From a bacterium (GTDB taxonomy: Bacteria; Planctomycetota; J058; JACQDU01): a stretch of 15,259 bases of DNA. Where the stretch lies: assembly GCA_016200955.1 (NCBI GenBank), contig JACQDU010000190.1:1-15259 (forward strand). Reading direction: 5' to 3'. This document shows, piece by piece, positions 1 to 7,853 of the stretch (within the stretch, counting starts at the first letter, position 1; each line of letters starts with the position of its first letter). The translations under genes and the position numbers were made by a program. Under the pieces are notes generated by a model. The model saw only the letters and a list, made by a program, of their open reading frames with translations, was not told the DNA's origin and did not search any database.

Positions 1-53
1 GCGACGCGCCGCTGAATACGGGGGGGCGCGCGTAGCGCCCATCCGGTGCAAGA
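1..53. other. Left-edge leader with short GC hairpin
   Basis: The first 15 bases could be the last codons and TGA stop of an upstream + strand gene, but too little is present to judge. A perfect 6-bp inverted repeat, GGGCGC at 24-29 and GCGCCC at 35-40 with a 5-base loop, lies 13 bases before the ATG of the first complete gene. No T-run follows it, so it is a weak terminator candidate. It could also be a leader structure near the ribosome binding region. No clear Shine-Dalgarno sequence is seen before the ATG at 54. Confidence 0.3.
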
Positions 54-1169
54 ATGTTAGCGCTCCGGCTCTACCGGCAAGCGAAGAAGCTCGCGCGCCT
101 CGCGACGAAGACGCGCGCGGACACTCCGCGCGAGGTCCAGCTCGAGGTCACGAACCGCTGCAACCTCGACTGCGACATGTGCCCGAGGCTCATCCTGCTC
201 AAGGTCCCGGAAGTCGACATGAGCTGGGAGACGTTCACGCAGGTCCTCGACCGCCTCGACTCGCCCGAGTCGATCACGCTCACGGGCTGGGGCGAGCCGC
301 TCATGCACCCCCGGATCTTCGACTTCGTGGCCGAGATCCACAGGCGCTTCCCGAGCTGCGACGTCTCCTTCACGACGAACGCTCACTTCTTCACGGAAGC
401 TTTCATCGAGAAGATCCTCGCGGCGCGCGTCTCTCGCGTGAACGTCTCGCTGGAAGAGCTCCCGTGGAGCGACGCCGAGGCCACGACGCCTCCTCCATCC
501 GACTTCCGGACCGGGAACCCGATGAAGGGCCACGAGAACTACGTCGCGCGCGACGGCCACCCGACTCCCAGGAAGGTCGTCGATCGTCTGCGGCGCTTCC
601 TGGACCGCGTGAACGCCGAGAGGGCCGCTGGGCGCGACTTCCCGGAAGTCCGCATGCAGGTCGTCCTGTTCCCCGAGGGCACCGAGATCATGCTCCGCCT
701 CGTGGACTTCGCCGCCGAGGCGGGCTTCCACGCGGTCAACCTCGTGCGCCTCGACGTCCGGGGCAGGCCCGACCTCAGGCGACCTTCGTGGGAGGACGAG
801 CGGCGCATGATCGCCCTCGCCCGCGAGCGCGCCGAGAGCCTCGGCGTCCCTCTCGGGAGCGTGAACGACCACGGAGCGCTCTTGAAGCTCGCCTCTCACT
901 CGGACCGCTTCTGCGTGAGGCTCGACAACTTCATCTACGTCGACGTGAGCGGCAACGTCGCTCCCTGCTGTCTCCTCCGCGGGCACCGCGTGGGGAACCT
1001 CGTCGAGCAGCCTCTCCGCGAGATCTGGCACGGCGAGCGCATGAAGCGCTTCTACGGGCCCGGAGTGCACCCGGCTTGCGTCGGGTGCGACGCCTTCCTC
1101 AATTGCTACGCGGAGCCGGCGCCGCTCGAGCGGAGGGCGCTTCCGATCGCGAGCGTGAGCCATGGATAG
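54..1169 (+). CDS. Radical SAM protein with SPASM-type C-terminus
   Basis: 371 residues. The radical SAM cluster motif CNLDCDMC gives C36, C40 and C43, which would bind the 4Fe-4S cluster that cleaves S-adenosylmethionine. TGWGEPL at 77-83 is the usual SAM-binding GGEP-type strand. The C-terminal part (about 287-351) has C287, C305, C306, C342, C345 and C351 in the spacing of a SPASM/twitch domain, which holds auxiliary iron-sulfur clusters. The N-terminal 25 residues are basic. SPASM enzymes modify peptides, sugars or cofactors; the substrate here is unknown. No small precursor peptide is seen next to it, so a sugar- or lipid-directed role within the glycan operon is more likely than peptide maturation, but this is inference. 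The last 8 bases overlap the next gene, which suggests translational coupling. Confidence 0.85.
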   Translation: MLALRLYRQAKKLARLATKTRADTPREVQLEVTNRCNLDCDMCPRLILLKVPEVDMSWETFTQVLDRLDSPESITLTGWGEPLMHPRIFDFVAEIHRRFPSCDVSFTTNAHFFTEAFIEKILAARVSRVNVSLEELPWSDAEATTPPPSDFRTGNPMKGHENYVARDGHPTPRKVVDRLRRFLDRVNAERAAGRDFPEVRMQVVLFPEGTEIMLRLVDFAAEAGFHAVNLVRLDVRGRPDLRRPSWEDERRMIALARERAESLGVPLGSVNDHGALLKLASHSDRFCVRLDNFIYVDVSGNVAPCCLLRGHRVGNLVEQPLREIWHGERMKRFYGPGVHPACVGCDAFLNCYAEPAPLERRALPIASVSHG

Positions 1170-1848
1170 CGAGCGCCCGGAGGAGAAGAAGGCGCCGCGC
1201 CGCGTGACCTCGCTCGCGGGCCTCGCGCTCGTCTGCTTCGGCGCGTGCGCCGGAGTGCTCGTCCGCGAGATGGGCCTCGGCCGCGAGTTCTTCCCCCACT
1301 GGTTCGTGCCGCTCGTCCTGGGGAGCCTCCTCTTCGTGAGCGCCGAGGTCGGGATCGGCCTCGGAGACTTCCTGCGACCTCTCCGTCGCCTGAGGCGCGG
1401 CCGCGAGCGTGCTCCGGCAATGTCGCTGCCGGCGGTGGCGGCTCCGGCTCTCCCGAAGCGGCCCTTGAACCTGCGCGCGAGCGTCGTCGATCTCGCGAAG
1501 CGGAAGGGCGGCGTCGCGTTCATGGCGATCGGCCTCGCGCTCCTCCTGGGAGGACCGGCGGGCGCGCTCGTCGCGCTCGCTCACCCGGAGATCGGCGAGA
1601 TCGCCGCGCCCTTGCTCATCTTCTCGGGCCTCGTGGGACCTCTCCTGGGCGGGCCGCTCTTCCGCCTCGGCCAGAACTGGGAGCACGCGCGCTGGTTCCT
1701 CGAGAAGACCGAGCAGAACCACGCGCTCGAGGCGCAGGCGCAGTTCGAGCGCTTCTCCATGTCCGGTATTCCGTCGAGCGAGGACGAGCGCGAGGCTCTC
1801 CGCCGGAAGCGCGAGCGCGGCTCGGCCATTGGAGGAGGTGCGGCGTGA
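1162..1848 (+). CDS. Hypothetical membrane protein, four TM helices
   Basis: 228 residues and no family that I recognise. Four hydrophobic stretches are visible at about 15-35, 47-68, 117-140 and 144-166. They form two hairpins separated by a basic loop (72-84, Arg-rich) and a Pro/Ala linker. The C-terminal 60 residues are charged and helical and probably cytoplasmic, ending in a Gly/Ala tail. The start ATG sits inside the end of the radical SAM gene (8-base overlap), and the stop overlaps the next GTG start as GTGA. It is likely a membrane partner of the enzymes in this operon, by position only. An alternative is a structural membrane protein of unknown role. Confidence 0.65.
   Translation: MDSERPEEKKAPRRVTSLAGLALVCFGACAGVLVREMGLGREFFPHWFVPLVLGSLLFVSAEVGIGLGDFLRPLRRLRRGRERAPAMSLPAVAAPALPKRPLNLRASVVDLAKRKGGVAFMAIGLALLLGGPAGALVALAHPEIGEIAAPLLIFSGLVGPLLGGPLFRLGQNWEHARWFLEKTEQNHALEAQAQFERFSMSGIPSSEDEREALRRKRERGSAIGGGAA
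1831..1838 (+). promoter_or_regulatory. Strong ribosome binding site GGAGGAGG
   Basis: GGAGGAGG lies six bases before the GTG at 1845. That GTG overlaps the stop of the preceding gene. This is one of the best Shine-Dalgarno matches in the window. It argues that translation of the following small membrane protein starts at 1845, not at the GTG at 1909, which has no comparable site. Confidence 0.55.
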
Positions 1849-1908
1849 GCGACTTCCTGCAGGACCGGATGTGGAAGGCGAAGAAAGCCGAGCTCATGCG
1901 AAAAAGGC
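1845..1908 (+). other. Probable N-terminal coding segment, out of frame with 1909-2178
   Basis: From GTG 1845 the reading frame encodes a charged helical stretch, MSDFLQDRMWKAKKAELMRK, and then enters a five-A run (1901-1905). Past this point the frame yields only an Arg-rich low-quality translation. Removing one base at the A-run would join it smoothly to the ORF at 1909, giving ...ELMRK-GVSEEAAEKI..., a continuous amphipathic helix ahead of the first membrane segment. The good ribosome site and the GTGA overlap support this as the true start. The break may be a sequencing or assembly error, a real mutation, or less likely programmed frameshifting. Confidence 0.5.
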
Positions 1909-2178
1909 GTGAGCGAGGAGGCCGCCGAGAAGATCATCGCGGGCTCGAAGAAGACGCGCGGCGAGACCTCGCGGATCATCGCCTTCGGATACCTCGGCTT
2001 CGGCTGCGTCGTCCTCCTCACCGCGCTCGGAGCGACGATCGCAAGCTACCTCAACGCCGAGAAGTACGGCGGCTTCTTCACGGTCAAGGTCGGCGGCATC
2101 GCCCTGGGCTCGCTCAACATCTTCATGAGAGCGTACAAGCTCAAGGACGGCGTCACCGACGAAGATATCGCGTCATGA
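1909..2178 (+). CDS. Small two-TM membrane protein (apparent 5' frameshift)
   Basis: As an intact ORF from GTG 1909 this is 89 residues: a charged helical N-terminus, a membrane helix at about 24-48, a short loop and a second hydrophobic stretch at about 56-75, then an acidic C-terminus ending in DEDIAS. I do not recognise the family. No Shine-Dalgarno sequence precedes 1909. The real gene probably begins at GTG 1845 and reaches this frame through a one-base difference in the A-run at 1901-1905, which would give about 109 residues. It ends 25 bases before the B12-binding radical SAM gene. Its place between two membrane and radical SAM genes suggests it belongs to the same pathway, but no function can be assigned. 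Confidence 0.6.
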   Translation: MSEEAAEKIIAGSKKTRGETSRIIAFGYLGFGCVVLLTALGATIASYLNAEKYGGFFTVKVGGIALGSLNIFMRAYKLKDGVTDEDIAS

Positions 2179-2203
2179 ACCACGAAGGGAAGAGACTCCT
2201 CGG

Positions 2204-3685
2204 ATGACCACGTCGACGACGAAGAAGCTCAAGGTCTCCTTCCTCGAGCCGCCCGCCGTCACCGACCGGAGCGCCGAGCGCTTCGCGGGGTGCACGTACG
2301 AGCTCTACCACTTCCCCGACCTCGCGAACCTCTACCCCTTCACGATCCTCCACCAGAGGGGCGTGAACGTGGACTTCCTCGACGCGAGCCTCCTCGGCGA
2401 CACGCAGGAGAGCTTCCTCGAGAGGATCACGGACGCCCCCGCGGACTTCTACGTCCTCCACGCGGTCGTCCTCGCGAAGCCGACGGACCTCGAGTGGATC
2501 AAGAAGATCCGCGCGAGCCAGCCCGACGCCTGGATCCTGATCCACGGCCCCGAGGCGACGCGCGTGCCGTTCGAGTACATCGGAGAGGACGAGAGGATCG
2601 TCGTCTTCCGCGGCGAGGTCGAGCGATCGCTCGTCGAGTTCGTCCTGGGAGAGATGGGCCGCGAGAATTCCGCGAAGCCGTTCGGCCTCTCCCGCTACGA
2701 GAGCGCACAGGGAAAGATCGTCGACTACGCGCCCGACCCGCGAGGCCCGATCCCGTTCGACGAGCTCCCGATCCCCGCGAGGGACCACCCGGCCGTCTCC
2801 CGTTACACGGACCGATACTTCAACCCGAAGTATCGCGGGAGGCCGCACGCTCTCATGCTCAGCTCGCGCGGGTGCAGCTTCCGCTGCAGCTTCTGCGTGC
2901 CGAACGCGATCAGCTTCGCGCGCGAGATGGAGGGCTTCAACACCACGGGCCACAAGCCTCGCGTCGAGGCCGCCTCGCCCCAGCGGATCGCGGCGGAGTT
3001 CCGCTGGCTCAAGGACCATGGATACAAGTCGGTCCACATCGCCGACGACCAGTTCCTCTGGCAGAAGAAGCGCACGCTCGAGATCTGCGATCTCCTCGCG
3101 CCGATCGGGCTCGAGTGGGGCATGCTCTCGCGCGCCGACTTCCTGACCGACGAGGAGGTCGTCGCGGCCCTCGCCCGCGCGGGCTGCGTCTCGATCGACA
3201 TGGGCGTCGAGAGCCTGAAGCAGGACGTCCTCGACAAGATCCGCAAGGACCTCGACGTGAAGGACGTCTACGAGGCCGTGCGGCTCCTCAAGAAGCACGG
3301 GATCCGGCCGAAGGTGAACATCATGTTCGGCACGACTCCCGAGGAGACGCCCGAGGACATCTACTGGACGGTGAAGGAGCTCAAGAAGCTCGACGTCCCG
3401 AACGTCATGTTCGCGATCGCGACGCCCTTCAAGGGGACGGAGTTCTACGACCACTGCAAGGAGAAGGGCTACCTGATCGACGAGACGGACAACCTGAATC
3501 CCATGGGGAAGGCCATGATCAGCTATCCCCAGCTCACGAACCAGCAGCTCGAGGAGCTCGAGCGGTACGCCTACCGCTCGTTCTACCTCCGGCCCAAGGT
3601 CGTCGTGAACCGTCTCCTCGGGATCCGGCGGCTCAAGGACGTCGTGAACGACCTGAAGGTCGCGAAGCGCATCCTGCTGCACTGA
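2204..3685 (+). CDS. B12-binding radical SAM protein (BchE-like class B)
   Basis: 493 residues. Residues about 9-150 resemble a cobalamin-binding Rossmann domain: an N-terminal strand ending in EPP, the LYPFTILHQRG segment, and the HGPEATRVP...RGEVERSL pattern that matches the usual GGPHAT...RGEGE stretch. The radical SAM core follows, with cluster cysteines C224, C228 and C231 in GCSFRCSFC, and the Elp3-like DMGVESLKQDVLDKIRK (332-348) and TPFKGTEFYDHCKEKGY (408-423) blocks. The C-terminal YRSFYLRP segment is common in B12-dependent members. Known relatives methylate unactivated carbons or phosphinates, or form rings on lipids and tetrapyrroles (for example BchE and the hopanoid methylases). 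The substrate here is not known. The 25-base leader contains a motif, AACCACGAAGG, that recurs at the right edge of the window. Confidence 0.85.
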   Translation: MTTSTTKKLKVSFLEPPAVTDRSAERFAGCTYELYHFPDLANLYPFTILHQRGVNVDFLDASLLGDTQESFLERITDAPADFYVLHAVVLAKPTDLEWIKKIRASQPDAWILIHGPEATRVPFEYIGEDERIVVFRGEVERSLVEFVLGEMGRENSAKPFGLSRYESAQGKIVDYAPDPRGPIPFDELPIPARDHPAVSRYTDRYFNPKYRGRPHALMLSSRGCSFRCSFCVPNAISFAREMEGFNTTGHKPRVEAASPQRIAAEFRWLKDHGYKSVHIADDQFLWQKKRTLEICDLLAPIGLEWGMLSRADFLTDEEVVAALARAGCVSIDMGVESLKQDVLDKIRKDLDVKDVYEAVRLLKKHGIRPKVNIMFGTTPEETPEDIYWTVKELKKLDVPNVMFAIATPFKGTEFYDHCKEKGYLIDETDNLNPMGKAMISYPQLTNQQLEELERYAYRSFYLRPKVVVNRLLGIRRLKDVVNDLKVAKRILLH

Positions 3686-6597
3686 TGCGCGTGGCGATCC
3701 CAGCGAGAGAAGCAAGAAGCTTGACGCTCGAGGTCGACTCCCAGGAGACGCGCGAGCTCGCCGCTCCCAGCTCGAGCGCGGGAAAGAACGGCACCTCCTC
3801 GCGCGAGCGCGCGCGAGCGTGCTTCCGCCCGAGCGTCCTCGTCGTCTCGCGCGCGGGCGATGCCGGCGCCGCTCTCGCCTCGGCGCTCGCCGGGAGCGGA
3901 GCGCGCGTCCTGCGGCTCCGGCCGCGCTCCGCGCGGCCCCCGGTCGGCGCGGGCGGGACGGGCGAGAGCTTCGTGAGCTCGCTCGCGTTCTCCCTCGCGG
4001 CGGCGTGGCGGCTCGTCGAGCTCCGCCGCGAGGTCGACGTCGTTCACGTCGAGAAAGCGAGCCTCCTCGGGCTCGCGCTCCTCGCGCCGATCGCGAGGTT
4101 CCTCGGGCTTCCCCTGCTCGCCGTCTTGGAGGAGACGGCTTCGCGTCGGGGAGAGAGCCCGCGCCTCCTCGAGAGGATCGTGTCTCTCGCGCGCGGACAC
4201 GTGGCGAGCCCGCACGAGGCGGAGCCCTCTCGTTGCCGAGATATCTACGAGAGACTCCTCGCCCGCCGCCCGATCGTCCGCGAGAGCGGGAACGGAAGGA
4301 GCCTGCCTCTCGCTATCTCACGTGAGAACGAGTCGCCGACGAGAGAGCCCGAGAGAGCCGAGCTCGACGTGAGCTACGTCGTCCCCGTCTTCGACGCGGC
4401 GGACACGCTCGCGCGCTCGGTCGCGTGCATCGTCCAGCAGAAGACCGCGCGCACGTTCGAGGTCGTGATCGTGGACGACGGCTCGCGCGACGGCTCCGCC
4501 CGGGTCGCGGCCGAGCTCGCCCGGAAGCACGAGGGCAAGGTCCGCGTCCTCGAGAAGGAGAACGGCGGCGAGGCGAGCGCGCTCAACCTGGGCTTCGCCG
4601 CCGCGCGAGGAGCTTTCATCGCGATCGTCGAGGCCGACGTCGAGCTCGACCCGGGTTGGCTCGATGAGTGCGCCTCGGTCCTCGAGCGCGAGCCCGGCGC
4701 GATCGCCGCCGGCGGCTACCTCGAGACTCCGCGCGAGGACCCGTGGATCGCTCGCCTCGCGGGCTACGAGATCGAGCGGAAGTTCGCGACGAAGCCGCGC
4801 GACGCGAAGCACCTCACGAGCGCGAACGTGCTCTACCGCCGCGAGGCCTGGCGCCTCGCCGGCCCCTTCGACGAGAGGCTCAGAAACGCGAGCCTCGACT
4901 CCGTCTTCAACGGACGCCTCGTCCGCGCGGGGAAGCGCCTCGTCTACGAGCCGCGCGCGCGCTGCCGTCACCACTACAAGACGACCTTCCCCGCGTATCT
5001 CCGGCGGCAGTTCGCTTACGCGCGCTTCCGCGTCCACAACGAGGTCCTCGACCTCTACCCGGCCGACCGCTGGCTCGCGGTGCACGTCGCGCTCTCGGCG
5101 CTCGCCGCGGCCGTGCTCGCCGTCGAGATCGTCGCGCTCCCGTTCCTGAGAGGGAGCCTGTTCGCGGCGTGCGCAGCGAGCGGCCCGATCGCGCTCGGCC
5201 TCGCGCTCGCGATCGAGGTCCCGGCGGCCCTCGCGATCCTCGCCCGCACGCACGACCCCGCGGCGCTCCTCTACCCGCCCGTCGTCTTCGTGAGGAACGT
5301 CGTGGGAGCGGTCGGCTACGCGCTCGGCCTCCTCCTCGAGACGAGAGCGCGCCCGCGCCGCGTCGAGACGAGCGAGAGGCCGCGAGAGTGCGCGCGCGTG
5401 CCGCGCGTCCTCGTCGTCGCGCCGCTCTACCACACCGATCGAGGCGGCCTCGGCCGGCAAGCCGTGCTCCTCACGGAGAAGCTCGCCTCGCTCGGCGTGA
5501 GAGCGGAGGTCGCGACGCGGAACATGCGCGGGCTCCCTCGCCGCGAGTTCTCGCCTCGCGTGAAGGTCCACCGCGTCCCGGCCCCGCGGCCCGGCGTCCA
5601 CAACTACGAGGCGCCGAACCTCGAGAACTTCCTCACGTCGCTCGCGTTCTCGCTCGGGCTCGTGCTCCTCGTGATCCGACGTCGGCGCGAGATCGACCTG
5701 ATCCACGTCCATGGAGCGAGCCTGCCGCTCCTCCTCGTGCTCCCGGTCGCGAAGCTCCTCGGGATCCCGGTGCTCGCGAAGGTCGCGGCGGCGCACCAGG
5801 GCCTCGAGGCCGGCGACGTGCGCCGCCGCTACGGCCCGCTCGGAGGAGCGCTCGCGTTCCTGTTCGCGCGAGCGGACGGCTACGTCGCGACGACGGGAGA
5901 GATCGCGCGCATGCTCGCGAAGGACGGTGTCGCGCCCTCGAGGATCGCGCGCGTCCCGAACTTCGTGGACGTGGAGGCGTTCGCGCCTCTCTCTCCCGAA
6001 GCTCGCGCGATCGCGCGCCGCGAGCTCTTGCTCGAGGGGAGGGTCGCTCTCGTCGCGAGCGGCCGGCTCTCGGAAAGAAAAGCGGGAGACGTCCTCGTCC
6101 GCGCCTTCGCGCGAGCGCGGAGCGGGACGAGCGAGACGCCTTCTCTCCTCGTCTTCCTGGGAGACGGACCCGAGAGGCCGAAGCTCGAGGGCCTCGCCCG
6201 GAGCCTCGGGATCGAGGAGAGCGTCCGCTTCGCGGGCTTCGTGGGAGACGTCCCGCGCCGGCTCGGAGCCGCGGACGTCCTCGTCCTCGCGAGCCGGATC
6301 GAGGGCTTCCCGAACGCTCTCCTCGAGGGCCTCTCGACCGGCCTCGCGTGCGTCGCCACGAGGATCGGTGGAGGAGAAGAAGCGATCCGGGACGGCTCGA
6401 CCGGCCTCCTCGTGCCGCCCGACGACGAGGCTTCTCTCGCGTCCGCGCTCGCGCGCCTGATCCGGGACGAGGACCTCCGCCGCTCGCTCGGGGAGGCGGC
6501 GGCGCGCGACGTGCGCTCGCGCTTCGCCCTCGAGGCGGTCGCGCCGCGCTACCTCTCGATCTATCGTGGCCTCCTCTCGCCGGAGGAGCGCGAGTGA
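3685..6597 (+). CDS. Multi-module glycosyltransferase: partial GT4 lobe - GT2 - TM - GT4
   Basis: 970 residues starting at the ATG that shares its A with the preceding TGA stop. Modules: (1) residues 48-200 look like the N-terminal Rossmann lobe of a GT-B/GT4 enzyme with no following nucleotide-binding lobe; (2) residues 228-450 are a GT-A/GT2 transferase with VIVDDGS at 261-267, an EAD metal-type motif at 316-318 and the usual ENGG...ALNLGF acceptor region; (3) three hydrophobic segments at about 463-485, 491-520 and 530-552 anchor it in the inner membrane; (4) residues 573-968 are a full GT4 enzyme with GGLGRQA, GRLSERKAGD and the EGFPNALLEG motif (E873 and E881). It probably adds two successive sugars to a lipid or glycan at the cytoplasmic face. 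Module 1 is clearly related to the first lobe of module 4. Two short in-frame candidate starts follow the ATG, so the exact N-terminus is slightly uncertain. Confidence 0.85.
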   Translation: MRVAIPAREARSLTLEVDSQETRELAAPSSSAGKNGTSSRERARACFRPSVLVVSRAGDAGAALASALAGSGARVLRLRPRSARPPVGAGGTGESFVSSLAFSLAAAWRLVELRREVDVVHVEKASLLGLALLAPIARFLGLPLLAVLEETASRRGESPRLLERIVSLARGHVASPHEAEPSRCRDIYERLLARRPIVRESGNGRSLPLAISRENESPTREPERAELDVSYVVPVFDAADTLARSVACIVQQKTARTFEVVIVDDGSRDGSARVAAELARKHEGKVRVLEKENGGEASALNLGFAAARGAFIAIVEADVELDPGWLDECASVLEREPGAIAAGGYLETPREDPWIARLAGYEIERKFATKPRDAKHLTSANVLYRREAWRLAGPFDERLRNASLDSVFNGRLVRAGKRLVYEPRARCRHHYKTTFPAYLRRQFAYARFRVHNEVLDLYPADRWLAVHVALSALAAAVLAVEIVALPFLRGSLFAACAASGPIALGLALAIEVPAALAILARTHDPAALLYPPVVFVRNVVGAVGYALGLLLETRARPRRVETSERPRECARVPRVLVVAPLYHTDRGGLGRQAVLLTEKLASLGVRAEVATRNMRGLPRREFSPRVKVHRVPAPRPGVHNYEAPNLENFLTSLAFSLGLVLLVIRRRREIDLIHVHGASLPLLLVLPVAKLLGIPVLAKVAAAHQGLEAGDVRRRYGPLGGALAFLFARADGYVATTGEIARMLAKDGVAPSRIARVPNFVDVEAFAPLSPEARAIARRELLLEGRVALVASGRLSERKAGDVLVRAFARARSGTSETPSLLVFLGDGPERPKLEGLARSLGIEESVRFAGFVGDVPRRLGAADVLVLASRIEGFPNALLEGLSTGLACVATRIGGGEEAIRDGSTGLLVPPDDEASLASALARLIRDEDLRRSLGEAAARDVRSRFALEAVAPRYLSIYRGLLSPEERE
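6582..6588 (+). promoter_or_regulatory. Ribosome binding site GGAGGAG for GTG 6594
   Basis: GGAGGAG ends five bases before the GTG at 6594, which overlaps the glycosyltransferase stop codon as GTGA. This spacing decides the start of the SGNH-type gene and indicates coupled translation. Confidence 0.55.
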
Positions 6598-7844
6598 CCG
6601 AGATCGCCGAGGAGGAACCGCGCGACGACGAGGCCCCGGAGGCTTCTCCGGCGCAATCGGCGCCCGCGGCGGCTCCCGCGGTCAACGCCGGAGCTCGCAG
6701 GAAGAAACGAAAGCTCCGGACGAAGCTCGCGGCGCTCGGAGCCTCGATCTTCCTGTTCCTCCTCACGGTCGAGGTCGGAGCGCGCATCGTCTCGCGCGAC
6801 CCGGTCGAGCTGCTCTACGAGCGCCAGCCGTCGCCGGAGAAGAACGACCCGAGGATGCCTCTCGGGAAGAACGCCTTCTTCGAGTCGCTCCGCTACCCGA
6901 GCGCGAAGGACCGCCCGTGGTACATGTACCGCCTCGACCCGACGCTCGGCTTCGCGCTCCTCGCGGACGCCGCCGAGGTCCACACCTTCACGGAGGCGGC
7001 CTCCGGCTACTACCACCTGAAGACGAACTCGCTCGGCCTTCGCGACGAGCGAGCGCTCGTGCCCAAGAGGAAGGGCGTCTTCCGCGTCCTCGTCGTCGGC
7101 GACTCCATGACGTTCGGCCTCGGGGTCGAGCGAGAGGAGGCATTCCCCGCCCAGCTCGAGAAGCGGCTCTCGAAGGCGCTCGCGCCGCGCGAGGTCGAGG
7201 TCGTGAACGCCGGCGTCCCCTGCTGGGGACAGCGCGAGGAGCTCGCCTTCCTCGAGCACCGCGCGCGCGAGCTCGAGCCCGACGCGATCGTCCTCGAGTT
7301 CACCGTCGCGAACGACGTGCTCGACAACCTCCGCTACACGGAAGACGCGAAGGGGAACCTCGTCCCCGACGACGGCCCGAAGGGTCTCGGCAGCGACCTC
7401 GAGGAGCACTGGCTCTTCCAGAACTTCCTCGCCGACCAGAGCCGCGCTTACAGGCTCTTCATGTGGCACATGGGGCGGCACATCATCCGCTACCGCGCCA
7501 TGCAGGAGCCCTGGCGGCTCGAGAGGACGAGCGACCTCCTCGCGCGCGCGCGCGATGTCTCGCTGGGGCTCGGCGCTTCGTTCACGCTGTTCGTCGCGCC
7601 GACGAAGGTGCAGCTCGACCGCTCGATCGTCGGACGCCTCGTGTGCTCGGAGAAGATCAACGAGGCGATCCTCGCGCGCGCGCGGCGCGACGGGATCTTC
7701 GCGATCGACCCGCTCCCGCGCCTCCGGAAGGAGAAGGCGACGGGGAAGAAGCTCTACTTCCCGGCCGACCAGCACTGGGATCCGGACGGCCACGCCGCGA
7801 TCGCCGACATCCTCTGCGAGGAGCTCGCGCCCGGGCTCAAGTAG
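6594..7844 (+). CDS. Membrane-anchored SGNH/AlgX-like hydrolase or acyltransferase
   Basis: 416 residues from the GTG start. The N-terminal 45 residues are acidic, then Ala/Pro-rich, then strongly basic (RRKKRKLRTK). A single membrane helix follows at about 46-62, so the body faces the periplasm. SGNH blocks are visible: GDSMTFG at 169-175 with nucleophile S171, NAGVPCWG at 205-212 with G207, TVANDVLDN at 237-245 with N240, and ADQHWDPDGH at 391-400. The D392-H394-W pattern resembles the DxHW motif of AlgX/AlgJ/DltD-type proteins, which transfer acetyl or other acyl groups to polysaccharides. It is the last gene of the + strand operon, after the glycosyltransferase, so acylation or deacylation of the exported glycan is the best guess. 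Esterase activity on another envelope ester is also possible. Confidence 0.75.
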   Translation: MTEIAEEEPRDDEAPEASPAQSAPAAAPAVNAGARRKKRKLRTKLAALGASIFLFLLTVEVGARIVSRDPVELLYERQPSPEKNDPRMPLGKNAFFESLRYPSAKDRPWYMYRLDPTLGFALLADAAEVHTFTEAASGYYHLKTNSLGLRDERALVPKRKGVFRVLVVGDSMTFGLGVEREEAFPAQLEKRLSKALAPREVEVVNAGVPCWGQREELAFLEHRARELEPDAIVLEFTVANDVLDNLRYTEDAKGNLVPDDGPKGLGSDLEEHWLFQNFLADQSRAYRLFMWHMGRHIIRYRAMQEPWRLERTSDLLARARDVSLGLGASFTLFVAPTKVQLDRSIVGRLVCSEKINEAILARARRDGIFAIDPLPRLRKEKATGKKLYFPADQHWDPDGHAAIADILCEELAPGLK

Positions 7845-7853
7845 AGCCCTCGT

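Noticed and set aside
57..1523. Long - strand ORF of 488 codons opposite the first genes
   Set aside because: The translation is Arg/Glu/Val-rich low-complexity protein typical of reading the antisense of GC-rich genes, and the + strand has clear radical SAM motifs.
2290..3684. In-frame extension upstream of the glycosyltransferase start
   Set aside because: The extension overlaps the entire B12 radical SAM gene and gives Arg/Pro-rich nonsense; the first credible start is ATG 3685.
7540..7554. CG-dinucleotide run within the SGNH gene
   Set aside because: It encodes an in-frame Ala/Arg stretch and fits the local codon bias, so no separate function is claimed.
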